64,000 nucleotides of DNA, from contig NZ_KI519443.1 in the NCBI RefSeq assembly GCF_000482505.1, positions 1 through 64,000 of the forward strand, written 5' to 3'. A program made the position numbers and the translations under genes. Numbering within the stretch: position 1 is the stretch's first letter; each line of letters opens with the position of its first letter. The notes below the pieces were generated by a model, which made no database searches, was not told the origin of the DNA, and worked only from the letters and a program-made list of their open reading frames with translations. The stretch is from Leptotrichia trevisanii DSM 22070. GTDB lineage: Bacteria > Fusobacteriota > Fusobacteriia > Fusobacteriales > Leptotrichiaceae. Below, in pieces: positions 25,184 to 33,059 of the stretch.

Positions 25184-25948
25184 TTATTTATCCTTTTTTG
25201 CCAAATAATAACAGGCAAACCCAATAAATCCTCCCCCAACAATATTCCCCAGCGTTACAAAAAGCAAATTGTAAAAATATCCATTTAATGTTATTTCCTT
25301 TGCCCCATCATATATCATTCCCATCAATAAAAGCGTCATGTTAGCTACACTATGCTCAAATCCCGCTGTTATAAAGGCAAATAGACACCAGAAAACCATA
25401 ATTAATCTGGCAGTTTCCTCTTTTAATTTCATTCCTGCCAAAACAGCTAGACAGACAAGAATATTACACAAAATCCCCTTAAAAAATAGACTTTGTGGTG
25501 AACCTCCTATTTTTGCCTTTGAACTTTTTATAATAAATTCTACAACTGGTTTTGAAGCCGCATTTGACATCACATAAATAACAGCTGTTGCAATAGAGCC
25601 CACAAGATTTCCCAGATAAGACACTATCCACAAAAGCAGTACATCTTTTATACTCAAAGCCTTATTCAAAAATCCAGCTACCCCAACCAGATTGTTCCCC
25701 GTAAATAAGTCTGTTCCGAATATAACAACAAGACTTAACGCAATCCCAAAACTGACACCCATAAGAATCTTATTAGTTGGCAAACTACTGCTAACTCCTC
25801 CCACTGTAAAAGCCAGCAAAATTCCAATCCCAATAAACATCCCTGCCAAAAAGGCTGATAAAAAATATTTCCCCTTACTTTCTTTTAAAAGCCCTATTTT
25901 ACTTTTTGCAGCATTCGTCACTAGTTCTAAAGTTTCTTTATTTTTCAT
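25184..25948 (-). CDS. FNT-family anion channel (nitrite/formate/hydrosulfide type)
   Basis: This 254-residue pore protein of the formate-nitrite transporter family has six membrane helices. The central His of the pore is present in FEHSVANMTL near residue 196, and FGTDLFTGNNL marks the Omega-loop helix with the Thr-Gly-Asn typical of the family. It lies 68 bases upstream of asrA on the same strand. In Clostridioides difficile an FNT3/HSC hydrosulfide channel is encoded with asrABC and releases the toxic sulfide made by the enzyme. By context this protein probably does the same, though sulfite or nitrite uptake remains possible. Confidence 0.88.
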   Translation of the reverse strand: MKNKETLELVTNAAKSKIGLLKESKGKYFLSAFLAGMFIGIGILLAFTVGGVSSSLPTNKILMGVSFGIALSLVVIFGTDLFTGNNLVGVAGFLNKALSIKDVLLLWIVSYLGNLVGSIATAVIYVMSNAASKPVVEFIIKSSKAKIGGSPQSLFFKGILCNILVCLAVLAGMKLKEETARLIMVFWCLFAFITAGFEHSVANMTLLLMGMIYDGAKEITLNGYFYNLLFVTLGNIVGGGFIGFACYYLAKKDK

Positions 25949-26399
25949 TCTTTTATACTGTAATAAAACTGTTTTTTATTACATTCTCCCTTCCAGTTAA
26001 ATTTATTTGTGAAAAATTTCTTGTATTAAATTATCACATAAAAATTTAAAAAAGTCCACAAGGAATTTTATTTATTTTATATTTGTAATTATAATATTTT
26101 GAATATCTAAATTATAATAAAATCACTTTAAAATTGAACTCAAAAGTTATAATTATATTCCTTATACTAAACCCTATTTAAATGGGAAATAGTATTAAAT
26201 TTCAAGAACATTTAATTTTAATAATTTACTACTAGATATAAATAAAACTATTTTAAAATTAATTTTAGTAAAAAAAATTAAAATTTCACAAAAAAGACAC
26301 AATTTTTCCATTTTTTTGTCAAAATTTGTTGATATTATATTCTTGTCAATAAGAAATGACAAAAAATAAAACTATGAATAAATAATCGGAGGAATTATT
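25949..26399. other. intergenic region with a palindromic element
   Basis: Apart from the element at 26164-26200 I see only very AT-rich sequence. The divergent promoters for the genes at 25948 (minus) and 26400 (plus) must lie here. A TATTAT at 26333-26338 is a possible -10 for the latter. GGAGG 7 bases before 26400 is a clear ribosome-binding site. Confidence 0.5.
26164..26200. repeat. ATACTA-ended palindromic element, short form
   Basis: ATACTAAACCCTATTTAAAT and GGGAAATAGTAT form an imperfect inverted repeat, so both ends read ATACTA inward. Related ends bound longer elements at 32758-33000 and 37759-37877. This copy looks like the two ends joined without the internal part. Confidence 0.55.
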
Positions 26400-26909
26400 A
26401 TGAAAAAAATAGATAAAAATAAAATTTTAGGAATTGCTATATTAACCTCACTGTCAGTATTTGCAGGAACTACCCTTACAGCTGCAAATAGTACCGGCAG
26501 AACAACTACTACTGCAAACAGTACACCTAGTGATGAATGCAAACCACCACATAAATTACAACAAAAAGACAGTAATGGAAATATTATAGATGAAAACGGA
26601 AATATTATAAAAAAACCTGATTTTACTAGAATCGAAGAATTAAAGAAAAAATTGAACAATGGAAAAATTACAAAGTCTGAAGGTACTGAAATTGCAAAAA
26701 TGCTGGAAAGAAAAGGACAACATAAAAAACCAAACGATAAATGTAAGCCAAAAGATGTACCAAAAAAATTAACTGATGCAGAAATTCAGTCATTAACAAA
26801 TTCATTAAATAATGGAAAAGTTTCAAAAGAAGAAGCTGCTAAACTGATTGAAATGCTAAATCATAAACCTAGAGAGCCTAAACCCAATGATATGCCACCT
26901 TTAGACTAA
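26400..26909 (+). CDS. small exported protein with two internal repeats
   Basis: This 169-residue protein has a signal peptide (residues 9-29, ILGIAILTSLSVFAGTTLTA) and a Thr/Ser-rich linker. Two similar blocks follow: LKKKLNNGKITKSEGTEIAK (about 80-100) and LTNSLNNGKVSKEEAAKLIE (about 137-157), each a helix-turn-helix unit with the core LNNGK. It is Lys- and Pro-rich between them (KPNDKCKPKD), with Cys residues at about 43 and 117. I recognise no family. The repeats could bind a ligand or metal. Confidence 0.65.
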   Translation: MKKIDKNKILGIAILTSLSVFAGTTLTAANSTGRTTTTANSTPSDECKPPHKLQQKDSNGNIIDENGNIIKKPDFTRIEELKKKLNNGKITKSEGTEIAKMLERKGQHKKPNDKCKPKDVPKKLTDAEIQSLTNSLNNGKVSKEEAAKLIEMLNHKPREPKPNDMPPLD

Positions 26910-26967
26910 TAAAACAATCATACTAATAATAATGCTAACAAATATATTTTTAATAATTCATATCTTG

Positions 26968-27010
26968 AATAGTGAATTATTCTAATTCTCTCTCCATATT
27001 CACTATTTTA
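26968..27010 (+). terminator. hairpin after the small exported protein gene
   Basis: AATAGTGAAT and ATTCACTATT form a perfect 10-bp stem about 60 bases downstream of the stop codon. The following T tract is short, so it is a weak terminator or an RNA-stabilising structure. Confidence 0.5.
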
Positions 27011-27017
27011 AGAAAAA

Positions 27018-27070
27018 AATGGCAATCCTGCAAGTTATAAAAAATTATAATTTAGGACTGTCATTTTTTT
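27018..27070. terminator. terminator of the quaternary-amine transporter operon
   Basis: AATGGCAATCCT pairs with AGGACTGTCATT (two wobble pairs) around an AT-rich loop, with A and T tracts on both sides. It can serve both converging transcripts. Confidence 0.65.
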
Positions 27071-28589
27071 ATTTTTTAATTAATCCATTTTTTATCAAAT
27101 ATTCCTTTGCCACATCATAAGCCTTTTTACCATTGACTCCTACTTCAAAGTTCATCTTACGCATTTCATCATCTGTAACTTTATTATGTAATTTATTCAA
27201 AATTTGCTCTAATTTTGGATATTTTTTCAGAGTTTCTCTTTTCATTAAAGGAGCTCCCTGATATGGAGGGAATAAATTCTTATCGTCTTTCAGAACTGTC
27301 ATTTTATACTGCTCCAGCTCACTATCCGTAGAATAGGCATCAATCACATTTATATCTCCACTTTGCACCGCCACATAACGTAATTTTGGCTCAAATTCCT
27401 TCACACTTGAAAATTCAAAGTTATATAATTTCTTCATTCCTTTGTACCCGTCCTCCCTGTCAACGAATTCTCTTGTGAAACCAATTTTAGCCTTATCTTT
27501 TACTCGTGCCAAGTCTGATATTTTTGTAATATTATTTTCACTTGCAAAGTTTTGTGAAACTCCGACTGCATAAGTGTTATTATATGCCATCGGTTTTAAC
27601 AGTACCATGTCGTATTTTTTCAAGATTCCATTTCTAGCCTGCTCATAAACTTGCTCTTTTATATTGCTTACTGGCGTTTCGTTAAGGAATGTAAATACTA
27701 CAGTCCCTGTAAATTCAGGATAAATATCAACTTCTCCTGATTTCAATGCATTAAAGTTAAATGATGTAGTTCCAAATCCTGATTTTAGTTCCACATCTAC
27801 ATTCATTTCATCCTCAATAAGAAATTTATACATATTTATCAATATTTCCGGCTCTGTTCCCAATTTCCCTGAAATTACAATTTTATCTCTTTTGTTTTGC
27901 TTATTCATAACTAAATTTCCAGAAAAAAATATTATAAACAGACTTATAAATGAAATTATAATTACTTTCCAGTTTTTATTTTCCAGTTTTCTCAACATAA
28001 AATCAAATAAAACTGCTAATAATGCAGATGGAATTGCTCCAAGCAAAATTAAGTTCATATTATTTCTGTCAAGCCCAAGCAAAATCAATTTTCCAAGCCC
28101 TCCTGCACCAATTAACGAAGCAAGTGTCGCTGTCCCAATGATAAGAACTGTCGCTGTACGGATTCCTGCCATAATTACAGGCATCGCAAGTGGCAGCTGA
28201 ATTTTAAAGAGCTGTTGTGCCTTATTCATTCCCATAGCCCTTGAAGCCACCATATATACTGGATCTACTCCATTTATTCCAGTATACGTGTTTCGCAAAA
28301 TTGGAAGCAAGGCGTAAATTACAAGTGCTGTAATTGCAGGTTTTCTACCAATTCCCATAACTGGAATCAATAATCCAAGTAATGCTAGTGAAGGTATAGT
28401 TTGCATTATCGCTGTAAGTCCGATAATTATTTCTGCTATTTTCTTATTATATGTCAAATAAATTCCAAGCGGAATTGCAATAATCAAAGCAATTACAAGT
28501 GCATAAAATGAAATCTGCATATGCTCAATAACAGCCTTGAAAAACTCTTCTTTACGCTCATAAAATACTTGAAAAAAGTTATTATTCAT
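27069..28589 (-). CDS. ABC transporter permease fused to substrate-binding domain (glycine betaine/choline type)
   Basis: This 506-residue fusion protein has two parts. Residues 1-215 are the permease (LVIALIIAIPLGIYLTYN; EAA-like loop DPVYMVASRAMGMNKAQQLF; GTATLASLIGAGGLG). A further transmembrane segment at about 218-236 (VIIISFISLFIIFFSG) tethers the C-terminal 270-residue solute-binding domain of the OpuAC/ProX type (SGEVDIYPEFTGTVVF). Such permease-binding protein fusions occur in OpuC-like and carnitine/choline/bile transporters. The exact substrate is not visible. It belongs to the operon marR-ATPase-permease but is separated from the ATPase gene by an inserted oxidoreductase gene. Confidence 0.9.
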   Translation of the reverse strand: MNNNFFQVFYERKEEFFKAVIEHMQISFYALVIALIIAIPLGIYLTYNKKIAEIIIGLTAIMQTIPSLALLGLLIPVMGIGRKPAITALVIYALLPILRNTYTGINGVDPVYMVASRAMGMNKAQQLFKIQLPLAMPVIMAGIRTATVLIIGTATLASLIGAGGLGKLILLGLDRNNMNLILLGAIPSALLAVLFDFMLRKLENKNWKVIIISFISLFIIFFSGNLVMNKQNKRDKIVISGKLGTEPEILINMYKFLIEDEMNVDVELKSGFGTTSFNFNALKSGEVDIYPEFTGTVVFTFLNETPVSNIKEQVYEQARNGILKKYDMVLLKPMAYNNTYAVGVSQNFASENNITKISDLARVKDKAKIGFTREFVDREDGYKGMKKLYNFEFSSVKEFEPKLRYVAVQSGDINVIDAYSTDSELEQYKMTVLKDDKNLFPPYQGAPLMKRETLKKYPKLEQILNKLHNKVTDDEMRKMNFEVGVNGKKAYDVAKEYLIKNGLIKK

Positions 28590-28716
28590 TATTTTCTCCT
28601 TTTATTTCTAAAATTTTATCATTTAAAGTTAAATCAGGGAGTGTCTAAAAAATTCAAAATCTATGTTGTATTTTGTTTATGAATTGTTATAAAACTAATA
28701 CTGTTGTTTTTGACTT

Positions 28717-28762
28717 AAAAAATTTTCAAAAAATCATCATTTTAATAGTTTTCAGCATACCT
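28717..28762. repeat. 46-bp inverted repeat, left copy
   Basis: It contains ATCATCATTTTAATAGTTTT and, read in reverse complement, matches 29403-29449 with only a few differences. The pair flanks the NAD(P)H oxidoreductase gene (28797-29315) precisely. A further motif GGGAGTGTCTAAAAAATTC at about 28637-28655 resembles insertion-sequence ends. Confidence 0.75.
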
Positions 28763-28796
28763 AATTATGACTATTTATTTAGAGTTTTATCTAATC

Positions 28797-29315
28797 TTAT
28801 AAATTATTTTCTATATATTCTGCATATTTTTTTGCACTTTCAGCAATTTTTTCATCGCTTAAATCTGGCATTACTCCAAATAATGAATAAATTGGCAATT
28901 CAATACCTTCAACATAAGCTATGCTTAATAAAAACGGCTTTAACACTTCTTTTATTGTCAATCCATTTGTTCCATCATATCTTGATGCAATTCCTCCAGT
29001 TGTCACTGCAACTCCAATTTTTTTACCTTTAAGCACTTTATTTTCGCCATAATGAGCTGCCATAAATACAGTATCTATCCATTCTTTAAGCAAAGATGGA
29101 CAATTAAACCAAAATAAAGGAAACTGCAATATTAAAGTCCCTGTTTCAGACAATAATTTCAGTTCTTTTTCAACGTCAATCTTTCCATCAGGATATTTTT
29201 CATAAATATTATACAATTCTACATTTGATAATTTTTCTGCTTCTTCTTTAAAGGCTTTGTTCGCTCTTGAATTTTCCATATCAGGATGTGCCATAACTAC
29301 TAATGTTTTTTTCAT
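28797..29315 (-). CDS. NAD(P)H:quinone oxidoreductase of the flavodoxin fold
   Basis: The product is 172 residues. I chose the ATG at 29315, which has GGAAAA upstream and starts with MKKTLVVMAHPDMENSRANK. The flavodoxin-like fold of the NQO1/KefF/MdaB group is seen in LILQFPLFWFNCPSLLKEWID near residue 60-80 and GKKIGVAVTTGG near 105. It would transfer two electrons from NAD(P)H to quinones using FMN. It lies between inverted repeats within a transporter operon, which suggests it arrived as a mobile cassette. Confidence 0.85.
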   Translation of the reverse strand: MKKTLVVMAHPDMENSRANKAFKEEAEKLSNVELYNIYEKYPDGKIDVEKELKLLSETGTLILQFPLFWFNCPSLLKEWIDTVFMAAHYGENKVLKGKKIGVAVTTGGIASRYDGTNGLTIKEVLKPFLLSIAYVEGIELPIYSLFGVMPDLSDEKIAESAKKYAEYIENNL

Positions 29316-29402
29316 TTTTATTTTCCTTCTTTCTTTCAAATTTTTCATATTTGTTTTATTAATAATTCATTTTCAAAAATTATTAAAGTTACTTCTTTAT
29401 TA

Positions 29403-29449
29403 AGGTATGTCCGAAAACTATTAAAATGATGATCTTTTGAAAATTTTTT
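29403..29449. repeat. 46-bp inverted repeat, right copy
   Basis: It contains ACTATTAAAATGATGATC, the inverse of the left copy. It begins at the stop codon of the ATPase gene (29448-29450). The repeats are too far apart to be a single terminator and too long to be chance. Confidence 0.75.
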
Positions 29450-30290
29450 AATCTTTACTTCTACAATTTTCTATTTCCATAACCAGTTTTGCATATTCCC
29501 CATTTTCCTTCAGTTTTTCAATAATTTTTTTATCAATTTTATTTTCCGAATTTTCATTTGTTTCCAAACTAATAAATTCCCTTACAAATTCATCCTTCGG
29601 ATTATTAATTAATTCAGATTTCGTTCCAGATTGAAGAATTTTCCCATCCCTAATTATAAAAATCCTGTCTCCTAAATAAAAGGCTTCCTCAATATCGTGC
29701 GTTACAAAAACAATCGTTTTATTGATTTTCTGTTGTAATTTTTTTATATCCTTTTGCAAACTTTTTCTTGTAATCGGATCCAATGCACTAAAAGGCTCAT
29801 CCATCAATATAATTTCAGGATCTCCCGCCAATGCCCTTGCTATCCCTATTCTCTGTGCTTCTCCACCAGACAGCTCAGCTGGCATTCTTTTCAGATATTT
29901 TTCACTTTCCAGTCCAATCATTTCCAGCAATTCCTCTGTCCTTGCCTTAATCTCTTCTTTCTTCCACCCTTTCAGCTCAGGTACAACACTTATATTTTCT
30001 TCTACTGTCAGATGCGGAAACAAAGCCACCTGCTGCAAGACATACCCCATATTCCAACGCATTTTATAAATATTATATTCAAAAATATTTTCCCCTTTTA
30101 TTTTTATTTCTCCAGAAGTCGCATCTTCCAACCGATTTATCATTTTCAAAGCTGTAGTTTTCCCACTTCCCGAAGTCCCGATAAACACAATAAATTCTCC
30201 TTCATTTATCGAAAAATTTATGTCTTTTACAGCTTCATTTCCATTTGGATATTTTTTACTCACATTCTGAAATTCTATAATTTTTCTCAT
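29448..30290 (-). CDS. quaternary-amine ABC transporter ATP-binding protein
   Basis: This 280-residue ATPase has Walker A GTSGSGKTTAL near residue 38, the Q-loop YVLQQVALFPHLTV, signature ELSGGEAQRIGIARAL near 140, Walker B IILMDEPFSALD and the switch His in VFVTHDIEEAF. It energises the permease/binding protein at 27069-28589. The C-terminus after residue 245 is short and helical and lacks the CBS domains that regulate OpuCA-type ATPases in osmotic response. Osmosensing through this subunit is therefore unlikely. It is 24 bases downstream of the MarR-type gene. Confidence 0.88.
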   Translation of the reverse strand: MRKIIEFQNVSKKYPNGNEAVKDINFSINEGEFIVFIGTSGSGKTTALKMINRLEDATSGEIKIKGENIFEYNIYKMRWNMGYVLQQVALFPHLTVEENISVVPELKGWKKEEIKARTEELLEMIGLESEKYLKRMPAELSGGEAQRIGIARALAGDPEIILMDEPFSALDPITRKSLQKDIKKLQQKINKTIVFVTHDIEEAFYLGDRIFIIRDGKILQSGTKSELINNPKDEFVREFISLETNENSENKIDKKIIEKLKENGEYAKLVMEIENCRSKD

Positions 30291-30314
30291 ATTTGCCCCT
30301 TTCTATCAATATTT

Positions 30315-30770
30315 CTACTTTTTGTTTTTCTTTTTTTCAGCTTTCTCTAAATTTTGCGAAATCCTTTCCAAAAACTCTTCACACATTCCAATTTCCTCTT
30401 GAGAAAACCCTTCATAAACATAATTTGTCATAGTTTCAGAAATTTCCTCATATTCCTTTTTAAAGCCCTGTGCATACTCTGTAAGTCTTATCAGCACTTT
30501 CCGCCTATCATCAGGATGTGGCGCTCTTTCTATTAGCCCAGCCTTTTCAATTCTATCTAACATCGGTGTAAGTGTATTTATCGCAAGCCCAGTTTTTTTC
30601 GACAATTCCTTGCACGTTACATTATCCTTTTCCCAGAGTATATGCAAAATTTTTCCACGCTCACCATTAAAAACAGTAATTTCTCTTTTTGAGAGAATAT
30701 AATTTAAAATTCTATCATGTGTCTGCTTAATTTTGCTTATATATATTCCCAAATTTACTTTTTTATTCAT
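30315..30770 (-). CDS. MarR-family transcriptional regulator
   Basis: This 151-residue winged-helix regulator has the typical DNA-binding region GKILHILWEKDNVTCKELSK, the recognition helix TGLAINTLTPMLDRIEKAGL and the wing ERAPHPDDRRKVLIRLT. A helical C-terminus serves dimerisation, ending in a Lys-rich tail. It is the first gene of the transporter operon and divergent from the MDR oxidoreductase gene, and a perfect palindrome at 30818-30832 in the shared promoter is its likely operator. It probably senses an aromatic or oxidative signal. Confidence 0.9.
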   Translation of the reverse strand: MNKKVNLGIYISKIKQTHDRILNYILSKREITVFNGERGKILHILWEKDNVTCKELSKKTGLAINTLTPMLDRIEKAGLIERAPHPDDRRKVLIRLTEYAQGFKKEYEEISETMTNYVYEGFSQEEIGMCEEFLERISQNLEKAEKKKNKK

Positions 30771-30799
30771 TATAATCTCCTAATCTACACAAAATTTTC

Positions 30800-30832
30800 T
30801 TGACTTATTAGTTCTATATAGTATAATACTAT
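30800..30832 (+). promoter_or_regulatory. promoter with overlapping MarR-type operator
   Basis: TTGACT (30800-30805) and TATAAT (30822-30827) are spaced 16 bases apart and drive the gene at 30885. The palindrome ATAGTAT-A-ATACTAT at 30818-30832 covers the -10 box. A MarR dimer bound there would block transcription. The site may also serve the divergent marR operon. Confidence 0.65.
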
Positions 30833-30884
30833 AAAGATTTATTTTTGTCAATTAAAATTTAAAATGTAAGAAAGGAATTTTATT

Positions 30885-31871
30885 ATGTTAAACAAAAAAA
30901 ATACTATGAAAGCCGTTGTTCTTGAAAATCCTTGTACTGCTGATGAACTAAAAATTCAAAATATTGAAATTCCGAAAGTAAAAAATGGCTGGGTTCTTAT
31001 AAAAATTAAGTCTTTTGGAATAAATCGGGCTGAAATATTTACTAGAGATGGGTTTTCTCCTTCTGTGAAATTGCCACGCGTGATTGGAATTGAATGTGTT
31101 GGCGTTATTGAAGATGCTTCTGATAGCCATTTTCAGAAAGGAAATAGAGTTTTCACAATGATGAATGGTTTGGGGCGTGAATTTAATGGAAGTTACGCCG
31201 AATACACGCTTGTACCATCTTCTCAAGTTTATCCAATAACTCTTTCAGAAACAGACTGGGTAAAACTTGCAGCATATCCTGAATTATACTACACAGCTTA
31301 CGGCTCTTTATTCAAAAGCCTGCAGTTAAAAAACACTGACACTCTGCTGATTCGTGGCGGAACAAGTTCAGTTGCCCTTGCTTCAATCCAGCTTGCCAAA
31401 AGTTTTGGAAACACCGTGATTGCAACATCAAGAAGTAAGACTAAAGTTGAATTTTTAAAAGAAATGGGAGCAGATTTTGTCCTAATTCAAGATGAAACTT
31501 TTGACACTCAGTTACAAGAATATTTTCCAGACGGAGTTGACAAAGTCCTTGATTTAATCGGCACTCCCACTTTGAAAAATTCTTTAAAATCTGTGAAACA
31601 AGGTGGAATAGTCTGTATGACAGGCTGTCTTGGAGGATGGGTAATCGAAAATTTTGAACCACTTGACGAAATCCCTTCAGAATCCTACCTAACTTCATTT
31701 AACAGCACAATTGTCAAAAAAGATACAATAAAAGAAATGTTTGATTTTATTGAAAAACATCTCATAAAACCAAGAATTGCAAAAATTTTTACATTAAATG
31801 AAATTTCTTTGGCACATAAATTTTTAGAAACGAATAGTGCTAATGGAAAAGTTATTGTAGAAGTAAAATAA
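30885..31871 (+). CDS. zinc-independent MDR oxidoreductase (quinone oxidoreductase-like)
   Basis: The product is 328 residues of the medium-chain dehydrogenase/reductase superfamily. The N-terminal GroES-like domain has IKSFGINRAEIFTRDG, and NADPH binding is through RGGTSSVALASIQLAKSFG near residue 150. The catalytic and structural zinc ligands of alcohol dehydrogenases are absent, so quinone or enone reduction is the probable reaction. GGAAT upstream supports the ATG. It is transcribed from a promoter overlapped by a MarR operator, and a quinone oxidoreductase also sits in the divergent operon, so a shared response to electrophiles is plausible. Confidence 0.85.
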   Translation: MLNKKNTMKAVVLENPCTADELKIQNIEIPKVKNGWVLIKIKSFGINRAEIFTRDGFSPSVKLPRVIGIECVGVIEDASDSHFQKGNRVFTMMNGLGREFNGSYAEYTLVPSSQVYPITLSETDWVKLAAYPELYYTAYGSLFKSLQLKNTDTLLIRGGTSSVALASIQLAKSFGNTVIATSRSKTKVEFLKEMGADFVLIQDETFDTQLQEYFPDGVDKVLDLIGTPTLKNSLKSVKQGGIVCMTGCLGGWVIENFEPLDEIPSESYLTSFNSTIVKKDTIKEMFDFIEKHLIKPRIAKIFTLNEISLAHKFLETNSANGKVIVEVK

Positions 31872-32009
31872 TTGATTTTGAACTATTAAATATGCTATAA
31901 ATTCAATTTAATTTACTTTAATTTAGTTGTTTCAAACAATTTTATAAGTTATACTTTCGTTTAATTAATCTAAAATTAATTTTTTAAAAATTAAAATAAA
32001 AGACAATGT

Positions 32010-32018
32010 TGCTATAAT
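32010..32018 (+). promoter_or_regulatory. extended -10 promoter of the NlpC/P60 gene
   Basis: TGCTATAAT at 32010-32018 precedes the ATG at 32056 by about 40 bases. The -35 region is poor. Confidence 0.45.
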
Positions 32019-32055
32019 ATATTTACCAAAGTTCAAAGGTAGATTGGAGGTTCTA

Positions 32056-32595
32056 ATGAAGAAAATATTGATGCTAGCTGGAGCTTTAGTTATATCTGCT
32101 GTATCATTTGCGGATTTACAAAATACAATCAAAAATCATTATAGTAATAAAACTATAGATTTAACTGTTGTATCAAAACCAAGACAAGAGGTGAGAAGTA
32201 GTGGAAGTTCTTCTACAGCAGTAAGAGATCAAATTATCTCTTTCGCACAAACAAAATTAGGTTCACCGTATGTTTGGGGAGCAACTGGTCCTAACAGTTT
32301 TGATTGTTCAGGCTTCGTTGGTTACGTATTCAAAAAAGCTGCTAATGTAAACTTGCCTAGAGTTTCAAGTTCACAAGCAACATTTAAACCAAGAATTTCA
32401 TCAATGAATATGACGAAAGGCGATTTGGTATTTTTTGAAACAACTGGAAAAGGGCGTATTTCTCACGTAGGTATCTACATGGGTAATAGACAGTTTATTC
32501 ATGCTTCTTCTGGAAGTAGAAGAGTAACAGTTTCTAGTTTAGACAGTAATTTTTACAACAAGACATTTAGATGGGCAATTAATCCATTTAGTTAA
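32056..32595 (+). CDS. exported NlpC/P60 peptidoglycan hydrolase
   Basis: This 179-residue endopeptidase cuts peptide stems of peptidoglycan. The ATG at 32056 with GGAGG 5 bases upstream starts a signal peptide (ILMLAGALVISAVSFA). The catalytic domain (about 65-175) has the nucleophile in SFDCSGFVGY, the base His in RISHVGIYMG and the third residue His in QFIHASSGSR. It lacks SH3 or LysM targeting domains and so resembles the minimal periplasmic P60 proteins of Gram-negative bacteria. A terminator-like hairpin lies at 32704-32746. Confidence 0.9.
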   Translation: MKKILMLAGALVISAVSFADLQNTIKNHYSNKTIDLTVVSKPRQEVRSSGSSSTAVRDQIISFAQTKLGSPYVWGATGPNSFDCSGFVGYVFKKAANVNLPRVSSSQATFKPRISSMNMTKGDLVFFETTGKGRISHVGIYMGNRQFIHASSGSRRVTVSSLDSNFYNKTFRWAINPFS

Positions 32596-32703
32596 TCTAT
32601 GAATTAATTTCTTATAAATAAATATATTCTTTACATAAAATTCTTGTATAACAAGTAAAAATAAAATCATATAGATTTTAAAAAATATAAAAAACTTTGG
32701 AAT

Positions 32704-32746
32704 GAGGAGTTATATCTTAACAGAGATATTACTCCTTTTTTTTCTC
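32704..32746 (+). terminator. terminator after the NlpC/P60 gene
   Basis: GGAGTTATATC pairs with GATATTACTCC (one mismatch) and is followed by eight Ts. Confidence 0.75.
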
Positions 32747-32757
32747 AAATTTCAAAT

Positions 32758-33000
32758 GATACTAAACCTAAAAACTGTTATTGCGAAATAAAGGAAAATG
32801 GCGATCGATTTCCCTTGCTTATATAAAAAGAAAAAATATAGAATTATGAAAAATATTAATTAACAATAAGAAGTTTTTCAAATTCTGAATAAGAATCCCT
32901 TATATGGATACTTAAAAATTAGATTTGATTTTTTTTTATGAGGTTATCAGATTAATTGTTATAAAATTTTATTTCTATTTTTTAAATGGGGTTTAGTATT
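32758..33000. repeat. ATACTA-ended element with internal hairpin
   Basis: The left end is GATACTAAACCTAAAAA and the right end TTTAAATGGGGTTTAGTAT, inverted relative to each other. Inside, GGAAA and TTTCC surround ATGGCGATCGA (32793-32813). The same loop sequence, GGCGATYGAT, occurs in the 36907-36936 hairpin. The size of about 240 bases, the terminal inverted repeats and the lack of coding capacity fit a MITE-like element. Confidence 0.55.
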
Positions 33001-33007
33001 ATTTTAT

Positions 33008-33048
33008 AAAAATAAAACAGGAAACTCCATAAATTAGAATTCCCCGTT
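33008..33048 (-). terminator. terminator after lon
   Basis: On the minus strand AACGGGGAATTC pairs imperfectly with GGAGTTTCCTGTT, which is followed by TTATTTTT. Confidence 0.55.
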
Positions 33049-33059
33049 ATTATAAACTA

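Larger units (their letters stand above)
32596..33059. other. intergenic region with a terminator and a repeat element
   Basis: No gene is visible in 464 bases. It holds a hairpin terminator for the NlpC/P60 gene (32704-32746), an ATACTA-ended repeat element (32758-33000) and the lon terminator (33008-33048). Confidence 0.55.

Noticed and set aside
28717-29449. Long inverted repeats as one giant terminator
   Set aside because: The arms are about 640 bases apart with a gene between them, so they cannot form a normal terminator; a mobile-cassette explanation fits better.
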